Source of the DNA: Phaeobacter sp. QD34_24
Lineage (GTDB): Bacteria > Pseudomonadota > Alphaproteobacteria > Rhodobacterales > Rhodobacteraceae
Direction of reading: 5' to 3'
DNA length: 64,000 bases
Assembly (NCBI RefSeq): GCF_028890115.1
Contig: NZ_JARCJD010000003.1
Coordinates: forward strand, 165,475 to 229,474
Positions 26,200 through 34,086 of the stretch are shown in pieces. The position numbers were made by a program, and so were the translations under genes. Numbering within the stretch: the stretch's first letter is position 1; every line of letters starts with the position of its first letter. The notes under the pieces are model-generated. The model had not been told where the DNA came from. It did not search any database and saw nothing but the letters and a program-made list of their open reading frames with translations.

Positions 26200-27126
26200 C
26201 TATTTCGAGAAGGTCATCTGCAGATTGAAGGTCATCTGCGACACCTGCAGCTTTTTCGGTGCGCTGGGAAACTTGCCTGCGCGGGTGATGGCCTGCAGGG
26301 CCGCCTTGTCGAAAGCGGGCGTTCCGGAGGATTTTGTGACTCTGTGGCTGATCAACTGGCCGGTTCGGGACACCACCAGCTGAACGACCACACGACCCTG
26401 ACCACGGGCGCCTGCGGGGTATCGCTTGCGCCGCTCGATGCGCGCGCGGATCTTGGCGCCCCAGATCGATTTCAGCTTTGCGCTTTGACCGGCGTTGCCC
26501 GTTGCGACGTCGGATCCACCGGAGCGGCCCGCCTGAGCGGAGGCGCCCGAGCCTGCCGCGCGCTGCCCCGCGACCCCGGCAGAGTTCTGTTCCGCCTTAC
26601 GCGCATCTGCGGGCGCGGGCTCGGGTTTGGGCGCAGGTTTTGCAGGCTTGGCGGGGGTCGGTTCGGGTGCGGGCTGCGGTTCCGGAACAGGCTCGGGTTC
26701 TGGTGCCGGGTCTGGTACCGGCTCTGGTTCTGGTTTTGGCTCGGGGGCGGGCTCTGGCTCTGGCTCGGGTGGGGGCGGGGCTGTGGATGTATCCACGGCC
26801 AGGGTTTCATCTACCTCAGGCTCGCGCAGCCTTGTCTCAATGGCCGCCCGCGGTGCCGTTGCCAGTTCGAACTGGGGCACGGTCGGCGCCAATGTTGCCG
26901 CGGTGGGGTCTTCAAGCCGCGTGTCCAGCTGCGGCCTGGTCTGGACCGGTCGCTGCCAGGTTTTCACCAGGTCGGCAATGGTCGGATCTGCGGCCTGGAG
27001 TGTCACCATCGTGTTCCCGCCCGCACCGCTGGATTGAGACCCGGAGCGGGGCGCGATTGCAAAGAACGCCACATGCATAAGTGCGGCAATCCCGCCGAAT
27101 GCGATGAATTCGCCGGTGCGTTTCAC
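26200..27126 (-). CDS. tonB: Energy transducer TonB
   Basis: TonB spans the periplasm and passes ExbBD energy to outer-membrane receptors. It is 308 residues long. The N-terminal anchor is KRTGEFIAFGGIAALMHVAF with FFAIAPR. Residues 117-173 are the stiff Pro/Glu/Lys spacer, built from EPEP, PAPEP and KPAP repeats. The C-terminal domain has RRKRYPAGARGQGRVVVQLV, then GTPAFDKAALQAITRAGKFP. It overlaps the exbD stop by four bases and ends the iron-uptake operon. Confidence 0.93.
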   Translation of the reverse strand: MKRTGEFIAFGGIAALMHVAFFAIAPRSGSQSSGAGGNTMVTLQAADPTIADLVKTWQRPVQTRPQLDTRLEDPTAATLAPTVPQFELATAPRAAIETRLREPEVDETLAVDTSTAPPPPEPEPEPAPEPKPEPEPVPDPAPEPEPVPEPQPAPEPTPAKPAKPAPKPEPAPADARKAEQNSAGVAGQRAAGSGASAQAGRSGGSDVATGNAGQSAKLKSIWGAKIRARIERRKRYPAGARGQGRVVVQLVVSRTGQLISHRVTKSSGTPAFDKAALQAITRAGKFPSAPKKLQVSQMTFNLQMTFSK

Positions 27127-27506
27127 GGCGCACCTACCACCAGCTCGGCGCGGCTGAGGCCAGCCTCCGCCAGGTTGCGCAGGATGGCGGCCAGCGCCTT
27201 TGCCTCCAGCTTGGCATCGGCGCGCAGCTGAACGATGGGCGCATCCGCGCTGAGGCTGGCAAGATGTGCAAGTGCGTCAGGGCCTTCGTGACCATCAAAA
27301 TGCATGCGCCCCGTGGCATCGACAAACAGTACCGGCTCGGCTTGTGCTTCGGTCTCCAAATCCGCCTCGGGCGGGGTCACGTCAAAGGGTTCGGGATCGG
27401 CCAGCCGGGAGGTCATCAGGAAGAAGATCAACAGCAGAAACACCACATTGATCATCGGAACGATGGATTCCCGGGCCGGGCGGCGTGGCGGTTCACTCAG
27501 ATCCAT
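27123..27506 (-). CDS. exbD: Biopolymer transporter ExbD (second copy)
   Basis: A 127-residue ExbD/TolR protein. The single membrane helix IVPMINVVFLLLIFFLMTSR follows a short basic cytoplasmic start, but the usual Asp of that helix reads Asn (MINVVF). The periplasmic part includes FVDATGRMHFDGHEG and ends LAEAGLSRAELVVGAP. It sits between another exbD and tonB. The change may mean that only one of the two ExbD subunits carries the proton-linked Asp. Confidence 0.9.
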   Translation of the reverse strand: MDLSEPPRRPARESIVPMINVVFLLLIFFLMTSRLADPEPFDVTPPEADLETEAQAEPVLFVDATGRMHFDGHEGPDALAHLASLSADAPIVQLRADAKLEAKALAAILRNLAEAGLSRAELVVGAP

Positions 27507-27515
27507 CGACGCCTC

Positions 27516-27893
27516 CTATTCCACCAGTACAAAGGCGGTATGGCCAGCCCGCGACAGCAGTCGGGTGATATCGGTGATGCGCTGAACATCGGCGCCATCC
27601 CGCCCCCGCAGGATCAACAGGTCGTCAGGTTTGCTCATCAGCGGAGCGATTGCCGAGGTCAGCCTGTCATCTGCGACCGGCACGCCGTTGATATCCAGGC
27701 TGTCAGGGCCGATCCCGATCAGCCGCGGCGGGCCGGAGTAGCTCCCGCCCGCGCCCGCCAGCGGCAGGTCGATGACCGCGTCCACGCCAAAGCGCGAGGC
27801 CAGCATGAAGAAGACCAGCAGTAGAAAGACCACGTCGATCATCGGCGTGAGGCTTGGCTTGCGCCGGGGGCGTGGAGGATCGGTGAAGGCCAT
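27516..27893 (-). CDS. exbD: Biopolymer transporter ExbD (first copy)
   Basis: A 125-residue ExbD/TolR protein. The membrane helix SLTPMIDVVFLLLVFFMLAS carries the canonical Asp needed for proton coupling. The periplasmic domain has PRLIGIGPDSLDINGVPVAD and ends ITRLLSRAGHTAFVLVE. It follows exbB after four bases and precedes the second exbD by nine. Two different ExbD subunits are common with this type of siderophore operon. Confidence 0.92.
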   Translation of the reverse strand: MAFTDPPRPRRKPSLTPMIDVVFLLLVFFMLASRFGVDAVIDLPLAGAGGSYSGPPRLIGIGPDSLDINGVPVADDRLTSAIAPLMSKPDDLLILRGRDGADVQRITDITRLLSRAGHTAFVLVE

Positions 27894-27897
27894 CGGG

Positions 27898-28848
27898 TTA
27901 CTCGGGGGCCTGGGTCGGTTTGTCCGGAGAAGCTGCCACGAACAGGCGGGTGGCGCTGTCCTCGATATCGCGGCGCATGCGTCCGATGACTGCTTCGAAC
28001 CAGGTCAGGGCGGCAGAAGCGGGGATTGCCACCGCCATGCCGGCCGCCGTGGTCAGCAGGGCCTCCCAGATGCCACCGGCCAGCAGGGCGGGATCCGCCT
28101 TGGATCCTGCCGCCTGCAGCGCCTGAAAGGCCGCGATCATGCCAAGCACGGTGCCAAGAAGACCCAGAAGCGGCGCGATGGTGGCGATCAGTTCCAGCGC
28201 GCCCAGCCCGGTTGCCGCGCTGCCAAGGTGCAGCTTGGCGACCCGAGCGGTTTCCTCGCGGGCGCGGTCTTCAGGCAGGCGGTCCAGGGCTTCCAGCGCG
28301 GCCGTGACCACCTTCGAGCGGATCCCCATGCGCCCCTGGACGATGGTGAGCGCCCTGTCGGCCTGGCCCTGTTCATATGCGACGATTGCCTGGATGGCCT
28401 TGCCGCGGGACCAGGCACCGATCAGGGCCAGGCGCCAGAACTTCCACAGGATCAGCGCCAAGGTCATCACCGACAGGGCGGCGATGGCCCAGATCGACGG
28501 GCCGCCATCATGGAGGAATTTCAGCGCCGCTTCGCTGGCATCGCGCAGCCGCTCCGGCAACGGCCAATCCGCCGGGATCCGCTGAGGTTCGGCACTAGGC
28601 TCCTCAAGCGGGTCAAGGGCCTCGTGCTCTGAAGCTGCAGGAATCGGCGCGGTCGTCTGCGGTGCAGCGGGGGCGGCGGTCACGGTGGTTGGAGCGACGG
28701 TTGTGGTGGCGTCAGGCTGAGCTGAACCGGGGGCTGTGGTGGCAATCTCAGGCACCGGTGCCGATGGCGCACCCTGTGCCAGGGCGCAGGGAGCTGTCAG
28801 GGCAAGGAGGGGCAAGAGGATCGAGCCAACCGAAAAATGCGCGCTCAT
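27898..28848 (-). CDS. exbB: ExbB/MotA/TolQ-type proton channel protein
   Basis: A 316-residue ExbB with an N-terminal signal peptide (SVGSILLPLLALTAPCALAQ) and an Ala/Thr/Pro-rich periplasmic stretch before the first core helix (AIAALSVMTLALILWKFWRL). The core helices are GALELIATIAPLLGLLGTVL and ALLTTAAGMAVAIPASAALT. It forms the proton channel with ExbD. The start at 28848 is supported by GGAG and overlaps the upstream reductase gene by four bases. Confidence 0.92.
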   Translation of the reverse strand: MSAHFSVGSILLPLLALTAPCALAQGAPSAPVPEIATTAPGSAQPDATTTVAPTTVTAAPAAPQTTAPIPAASEHEALDPLEEPSAEPQRIPADWPLPERLRDASEAALKFLHDGGPSIWAIAALSVMTLALILWKFWRLALIGAWSRGKAIQAIVAYEQGQADRALTIVQGRMGIRSKVVTAALEALDRLPEDRAREETARVAKLHLGSAATGLGALELIATIAPLLGLLGTVLGMIAAFQALQAAGSKADPALLAGGIWEALLTTAAGMAVAIPASAALTWFEAVIGRMRRDIEDSATRLFVAASPDKPTQAPE

Positions 28849-29894
28849 GATGTGCTCCAATATGCTGCGATATAGCTCGTTCCGGGTGCAGGCTTGCTGT
28901 CGCTCAATGCTGCCCGCAGTTTCTGCACCTCCGACTTTTCACAAGCAAACCACAAATAGCTCTCAGGGTTGCTCCGATGCGCCGATAGGGCCCGTGCCAT
29001 GAGGCCCTGTTCGTCCCCCCGGTCGATCCAGCTGAGCGAAATCCCCTGAGGTGCGCTGATCGGATAGCCCCGATCGCCGCCCTTGGTCAATAAGGTGACC
29101 TGACCCTGGCTGTGCTGCGGCAGGGTTTCCAGGATCCGCGCCACGGCGGGCAGGGCGGTCTCATCGGCAAACATCAGGATGTTCGAGGTGTCGGGAATAC
29201 CGCCGCCGCCTGGTCCGGCGATCGCCAGTCTGTCGCCCGGGTTGGCCTGTTGCGCCCAGGCCGTGGCGCGCCCGCCTTCATGGAGGAAGATGTCGAACTC
29301 CATGATGCCCGTGTGGTGATCGATCCGTCGGGTCGTATAGACCGGCCGGTGCAGCGCCTTCTCGCCCTTTGGCCATATGGTTGCGCCGTTTTCATCCACC
29401 CTGGGCCAGTCCGGTTCCGTGCAACCTGCCGGAGGCAGCAACAGGCGAAAATGGATGGCATCGTCCCGAAAGCTTTTGAGGCCCTTGGTGCGGACCCGGA
29501 CCCGCAGGTAATCGGCGCCCAAGGGGGTGATGGATTCGACGGTGGTGAAATGCACGTTGGGCGGCAGCACGCCGCTGCTGCCCGCATCCGACCACCGCAG
29601 CGCCAGGGCGGCCGCGGCATCCACCTCCTTCAGGTGCTCGGTAATGCCTTCCTTCAGCATGTGAAGCCGATCCGGCAGGGCCGCAGTCACCTGAATTGCA
29701 ACACCGCGCGCCCTGGCGGAAAACCGGTATTGCCCGAAGGCCGGGACCTCGACCGTGAGCGCATCGTCGCCGCTGGTTTGGGTCGGAAGGCCATGATCCT
29801 GCGCCATGGAAATCAGCGCGTCGCGCAGCCCGGCAAAGGCCAGATCTGAAATCTCGGCCTGGGCAGAAATCGGATAGGGTTCGCTGATGGTCAT
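28845..29894 (-). CDS. Siderophore-interacting reductase with N-terminal DUF2218-like domain
   Basis: A 349-residue protein in two parts. Residues 1 to about 95 look like a DUF2218 domain (RFSARARGVAIQVTAALPDR, HMLKEGITEHLKEVD). The rest is the siderophore-interacting protein (SIP) family, an FAD/NAD(P)H ferric-siderophore reductase. The flavin domain has RPVYTTRRIDHHTGIMEFDI, and the C-terminal SIP domain has LMFADETALPAVARILETLP and ESYLWFACEKSEVQKLR. It would free iron from imported siderophore in the cytoplasm. It lies between the importer ATPase and exbB in the operon. Confidence 0.88.
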   Translation of the reverse strand: MTISEPYPISAQAEISDLAFAGLRDALISMAQDHGLPTQTSGDDALTVEVPAFGQYRFSARARGVAIQVTAALPDRLHMLKEGITEHLKEVDAAAALALRWSDAGSSGVLPPNVHFTTVESITPLGADYLRVRVRTKGLKSFRDDAIHFRLLLPPAGCTEPDWPRVDENGATIWPKGEKALHRPVYTTRRIDHHTGIMEFDIFLHEGGRATAWAQQANPGDRLAIAGPGGGGIPDTSNILMFADETALPAVARILETLPQHSQGQVTLLTKGGDRGYPISAPQGISLSWIDRGDEQGLMARALSAHRSNPESYLWFACEKSEVQKLRAALSDSKPAPGTSYIAAYWSTS

Positions 29895-29904
29895 TTCTGC
29901 CTTG

Positions 29905-30708
29905 CTATTCGGGGATCACATGTGGCGTGCCATGGACGGGATCGGGAATGATCCGGCAGGCCAGTCCAAAGACGGATCGCATGATATCCTCGGTGATCAC
30001 CTCTTGCGCGGCGCCCTGACGGTGGACCTTGCCGTCCTTCAGCGCGATGACGCAAGTGGCAAAGCGGGCCGCCAGGTTGATATCATGCAGGACCATGGCA
30101 ACGGTGCGACCGGTGTCCCGGTTCAACCGCGCGATCAGTTTCAGAAGCTCGATCTGATGTGGCAGGTCCAGATAGGTGGTGGGTTCGTCCAGCAGCAGGA
30201 TATCGGTGTCCTGCGCCAGTGCCATGGCGATCCAAGCGCGCTGTCGTTGCCCCCCAGAGAGCGTGTCCAGCGGCCGTTCTGCGTGCTGGGTCATATCGGT
30301 CAGCTCAAGCGCCTCGGCCACGGCCGTTGCATCCTGATGGGACCATTGGCGCAGGGCCGACTGATAGGGGGTGCGGCCCCGTGCCACCAGATCGCGCACC
30401 GTCAGCCCCTCGGGCGCGGTGGCGGTTTGCGGCAGGATCGCCAGGCGCCTGGCAACGGATCGGCTGGGCTGGCGGTGGATCGCCTTGCCATCCAGCACCA
30501 CCTGACCCCTGGTCGCAGGCTGCAGGCGGGCAAGGGTTTTTAGCAGGGTGGATTTACCGCAGGCATTGGGGCCGACGATCACCGTCAGCTCCCGGTCGGG
30601 AATGGCCACGCTGAGATCTTCCAGGATCGGGGCGCGGCTTGAATAGCTGGCACTCAGATCCTTGGCCTGCAGGCGGGCCGCGGCCAGGGCGGGGGCGGTA
30701 TCAGGCAT
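29905..30708 (-). CDS. Iron-siderophore ABC transporter ATPase (FepC/FecE family)
   Basis: A 267-residue ATPase. Walker A is VGPNACGKSTLLKTL, the signature is LSGGQRQRAWIAMAL, Walker B is DILLLDEPTTYLDL and the switch His lies in VLHDINLAARFA. It powers the FecCD-type permease pair. The start at 30708 shares one base with the permease stop; the frame is open for a further 153 codons inside the permease, which is an artefact. Confidence 0.94.
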   Translation of the reverse strand: MPDTAPALAAARLQAKDLSASYSSRAPILEDLSVAIPDRELTVIVGPNACGKSTLLKTLARLQPATRGQVVLDGKAIHRQPSRSVARRLAILPQTATAPEGLTVRDLVARGRTPYQSALRQWSHQDATAVAEALELTDMTQHAERPLDTLSGGQRQRAWIAMALAQDTDILLLDEPTTYLDLPHQIELLKLIARLNRDTGRTVAMVLHDINLAARFATCVIALKDGKVHRQGAAQEVITEDIMRSVFGLACRIIPDPVHGTPHVIPE

Positions 30709-31724
30709 CAAAACTGTCCTTTGCGGAATTGGGCCAGCAGTAACCAGATCAGCACCAGGGCTCCGATCAGGGCGGTGAAGACACCGGTTGGCAGTTGGAT
30801 CACCGGCACCAGGCGCGCGGCGGTATCGGCAAGGAGCGTGATCAGCGCCCCCGTGGCAGCGGCTCCCAGCAGGGCGGGCCTGCCATCCGCGACCATGCGC
30901 CGGGCGATGGGGCCTGCGGCAAAGGCGACAAAGGGCAGGGGGCCCGCGCAGCTCACGGCCAGGGCGGCCAGCAACAGCCCAACTGCGGTCAGGGCCAGGC
31001 GTAGCGGGGTCAGGGCAAGCCCGAGGCCCTGGGCGATGGCATCCTCCATCGCCATCCGTTGCAGCGGCAGGTGCAGCCAGAACAGCATCGGTGCCAAGAG
31101 TGCCAGACCGCCCCAGACCCATGCGGCATCGCTCCAATCGCGTGCATTGAGCGATCCGGTCAGCCATTGCGCCATGGCGGCGGCGTTCTGGATCTCCATG
31201 CGGCTCATCAGCAGATCGGTTCCGGCGCTCAGTGCCAGGCTGGCGCCAATGCCGGTCAGGATCAGTCGGGCGGGCGACAGGCCGTTCTTCCAGGCCAGCG
31301 CCGTCACCAGGATCGCGGCCAGCAAGGCTCCGATAATGGCGCCCGGCAGGATCATGGCCTCGGTCAGCACCATGGCCGAAAGCGCTCCGAACCCGGCGCC
31401 TGCGGTGAAGCCGATCACATCCGGAGACGCCAGCGGGTTGCGCATCATTGCCTGGAAGATGGCGCCGGACAGGCCAAAGGCCATGCCCACACCCAGGGCT
31501 GTCACCACCCGTGGCAGGCGGTTTTCCAGCAGGATCAGGCGCTGCAAATCACTGCCACCTCCGGTCAGCACCCGCAGCGCCTCTGCCATGGTCAAAGGAT
31601 AGCTGCCGAGGTTCAAGGCCAGGATGCTGAAGGTTGCCAGCAAGGCAAACAGGCCGAGGCCGATCCATGCGGCCCGGCGCGAGATCCGCAGCGACAGCGA
31701 GGAGATGCGGAGGGTCCAGATCAT
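30708..31724 (-). CDS. Iron-siderophore ABC permease, FecCD family (second subunit)
   Basis: A 338-residue permease with about ten membrane helices. The family motifs are ILLENRLPRVVTALGVGMAF, GLSGAIFQAMMRNPLASPDV with IGFTAGAG, and FVAFAAGPIARRMVADGRPA. The C-terminus reads PTGVFTALIGALVLIWLLLA. It overlaps the first permease by four bases and the ATPase by one. Confidence 0.94.
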   Translation of the reverse strand: MIWTLRISSLSLRISRRAAWIGLGLFALLATFSILALNLGSYPLTMAEALRVLTGGGSDLQRLILLENRLPRVVTALGVGMAFGLSGAIFQAMMRNPLASPDVIGFTAGAGFGALSAMVLTEAMILPGAIIGALLAAILVTALAWKNGLSPARLILTGIGASLALSAGTDLLMSRMEIQNAAAMAQWLTGSLNARDWSDAAWVWGGLALLAPMLFWLHLPLQRMAMEDAIAQGLGLALTPLRLALTAVGLLLAALAVSCAGPLPFVAFAAGPIARRMVADGRPALLGAAATGALITLLADTAARLVPVIQLPTGVFTALIGALVLIWLLLAQFRKGQF

Positions 31725-32791
31725 AGCGTGCCGACCCCATGGCGGCGCACCAGCCAGATCAGCATCGGGCCGCCGATCAATGCAGTCATCACCCCTGCCT
31801 GCATATTGCCACCAAAAAGAGGCAAACGACCCAGCAGATCCGCAGCCAGCAGCAGGCAGGCGCCCAACGAGCTGGAAAACAACACCGTCCACCCGAGGCC
31901 GGGACCGGCGATCCAGCGCGCCAGATGCGGGACGATCAAGCCGACAAATGCAATCGGCCCGGCCAGGGCAACCGATGCGCCGCACAACACCACGATGGCC
32001 AGACCGGCGGTCAGCCGGGCAAGCCCGGTGCGCACACCCAGTCCCCTGGCAATCTCCTCACCAAGGCTGAGCGCATTGAGACCATATGTGGCCGCAGCCG
32101 CCAGCACCGCGCCAAGGCCCAGGAAGGGCAGTAGCGGGTAAATCATCTCTGCCTGAATGCCGTCGAAACCGCCAAGCACCCAGAACCGATAGACGTCAAG
32201 CGCCTGCTGGCTGGCCAGAAGCAGCCCGCGGGTCAGGGCCATGAACAGCGCGCTGACCGCGGCCCCTGCAAGGATCAGGCGCAGGACGCTGGCGCGGCTG
32301 CCGCCCCCCACGAAATAGACCAGACCGGCTGCGATGAACCCGCCCGCCAGGGCCGCCCAGATGAAATCGGCGGGATCGCTCGTGTTGAGAACAAGAATAC
32401 AGAGAACAACCCCCAGGGCCGCGCCTCCGTTGACGCCAAGAAGCCCGGGGTCGGCCAGGGGATTACGGCTGAGCGCCTGGATCAAGGCTCCGGCGGTGCC
32501 CAGCGCGGCGCCGGTCAGCAGGGCGGCGCAGAGCCGGGGGAGCCGCATGGTCTGCACCACGATATGCTCTGCAATATCGCCGTCATATGCGGTCAGAGCC
32601 ATCCAGATCTCCGACCAGTGGGTCGCCCGGATGCCAAAACGCAGCGACATCACCGCCAGAGCGATCACCAGCAGAATGGACCCGGCAAACCACAAGGATC
32701 GTGGATGAGATCGTGGATGGGGGCGTGAAAGGGGAGGGAGATCCGTAGCAGGCTGTACAGCCGCCACGGCACCGGGGGTCGCGCGGGTCAT
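31721..32791 (-). CDS. Iron-siderophore ABC permease, FecCD family (first subunit)
   Basis: A 356-residue permease with about ten helices. The conserved segments are VQTMRLPRLCAALLTGAALG, IQALSRNPLADPGLLGVNGG, IAFVGLIVPHLARWIAGPGL and LFGGNMQAGVMTALIGGPM. The start at 32791 is preceded by GGGAGAAC and lies next to the binding-protein stop. The N-terminal 36 residues are Pro-, Arg- and His-rich and cytoplasmic. Confidence 0.94.
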   Translation of the reverse strand: MTRATPGAVAAVQPATDLPPLSRPHPRSHPRSLWFAGSILLVIALAVMSLRFGIRATHWSEIWMALTAYDGDIAEHIVVQTMRLPRLCAALLTGAALGTAGALIQALSRNPLADPGLLGVNGGAALGVVLCILVLNTSDPADFIWAALAGGFIAAGLVYFVGGGSRASVLRLILAGAAVSALFMALTRGLLLASQQALDVYRFWVLGGFDGIQAEMIYPLLPFLGLGAVLAAAATYGLNALSLGEEIARGLGVRTGLARLTAGLAIVVLCGASVALAGPIAFVGLIVPHLARWIAGPGLGWTVLFSSSLGACLLLAADLLGRLPLFGGNMQAGVMTALIGGPMLIWLVRRHGVGTL

Positions 32792-32792
32792 C

Positions 32793-33860
32793 TTAATGTT
32801 CTCCCGGCAATAGGCCGATCCGGGCGAGGCTTGGAACCGGGGTCGCAGGCGTGCCGTCCATCGCCGCTTCCAGCTCCGGGACAAGCCGGTCCAGCGCATA
32901 GTCGAGGCTCAGCGGGCTGGAGTGGGAGAGCGCCGAGGCAAGCATCTGATCTGCATAGATTTCACGCCCCTGCTGATGGGCGCGCAGCGTGTGGCGCAGT
33001 GGTATCCGGGCCAGCGTGTCGACAGATGTGGCGCTATCGAGCCAGATCAGCGCATCCACATCGATGGCGGCAAGATCCTCGCCGGGCACCCGCGCGTAGA
33101 TCGGCGTCCCGGCAATGCGATCGAGCGCCTCCGGGGCGTGAAACCCGAGCGCCTGCATGAACTGGCCACGGATATCGCTCTCTCTGCACGCGCCGATCTC
33201 ACCGATCCAGACCATGACGCCGGTGGCCCCGGACCACGCGGGATGTGCCGCGCGGATCTTGGCAAAGCGGGTTTCGATCCGGGTGATAATGCTTTCGGCC
33301 TTGGCAAGGGTTCCGGTGGCGCGGCCAAGGGTGCGCAGCATTTCGGGCCAGGGGCTGCCGAAATCGCCGTATTCGGCGCGTGGCGCGATCGTGGGCGCGA
33401 TACGCGACAACAGCGCATATTCCCGCTTGGTGATGCCGGACCATTGCGCGGTGATCAGATCCGGCTCCATCGCCGCGATCCGTTCGATGTCGATCTGGCC
33501 CTGCATCACCACCGGCCGGGCATCTCCCAGGGCTGCATGTCCCCAGGGCCAGACGCCATAGGGATCATTGCCGTACCATTTGCGCAGCGCATAGGGCGTT
33601 TCTCCCAGGGCAAGCAGGAAATCGTGTCCGATATAGCTGAGCGAGACGATGCGCCGGGGTTTTGCGGGAATGCTGGCTGTCCCGAAACGATGCGTGATTT
33701 CTACCGGGAAGGGATCCGTACGGGCCATAGGGGGCCAGAGCACAAGAAGCGCGACCGCCAACATCAGAGCCGCGTGCAGCCTCTGAGCGATGAGGGATGA
33801 GGTCCGGTCGGCCCCAGGAATGAGGGCCTGTCTTGCCAGCGGCGCCTGCGTCACGATCAT
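32793..33860 (-). CDS. Iron-siderophore substrate-binding protein
   Basis: A class III periplasmic binding protein of about 355 residues with an N-terminal hydrophobic export segment (AALMLAVALLVLWPPMA). Family marks are ITHRFGTASIPAKPRRIVSL, LALGETPYALRKWYGN, IAAMEPDLITAQWSGITKRE and DVDALIWLDS. It would deliver a ferric siderophore to the FecCD-type permease. The start is uncertain: the ATG at 33860 and a TTG at 33881 are both weakly supported. It is the first gene of the nine-gene iron operon. Confidence 0.9.
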   Translation of the reverse strand: MIVTQAPLARQALIPGADRTSSLIAQRLHAALMLAVALLVLWPPMARTDPFPVEITHRFGTASIPAKPRRIVSLSYIGHDFLLALGETPYALRKWYGNDPYGVWPWGHAALGDARPVVMQGQIDIERIAAMEPDLITAQWSGITKREYALLSRIAPTIAPRAEYGDFGSPWPEMLRTLGRATGTLAKAESIITRIETRFAKIRAAHPAWSGATGVMVWIGEIGACRESDIRGQFMQALGFHAPEALDRIAGTPIYARVPGEDLAAIDVDALIWLDSATSVDTLARIPLRHTLRAHQQGREIYADQMLASALSHSSPLSLDYALDRLVPELEAAMDGTPATPVPSLARIGLLPGEH

Positions 33861-33999
33861 CTCCAGCCATCTGTATGCCAAGGGCAGGCAATCTCTGTGG
33901 GTCTGCGGGTTTGGCTGGACGGTGGCCGAAATAACTCTCCGGCTTTGCGCGTCTTGCTGGATGACGCTCCGGGGAACGCTTGGAGAGGGCTATTTTGAT

Positions 34000-34014
34000 T
34001 GATTGTTTTTGTCA
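34000..34014 (-). promoter_or_regulatory. RirA-type iron-responsive box over a -35 element
   Basis: The sequence TGATTGTTTTTGTCA fits TGA-N9-TCA, the IRO box bound by RirA in alphaproteobacteria. On the minus strand it overlaps a TTGACA -35 hexamer at 34015-34010 facing the siderophore operon, about 150 bases before its start codon. No clear -10 is seen. Repression when iron is plentiful would be expected. Confidence 0.5.
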
Positions 34015-34086
34015 AGTAAGGCGGGCAGCACAATCGGATCGGTCCGACAGCAGGTCTTTGATCTTTATCCATATCATAAACACAGT

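Noticed and set aside
26550..26790. Apparent repeat array
   Set aside because: It is the Pro/Glu-rich spacer of TonB; codon-level repetition explains it. No CRISPR spacing.
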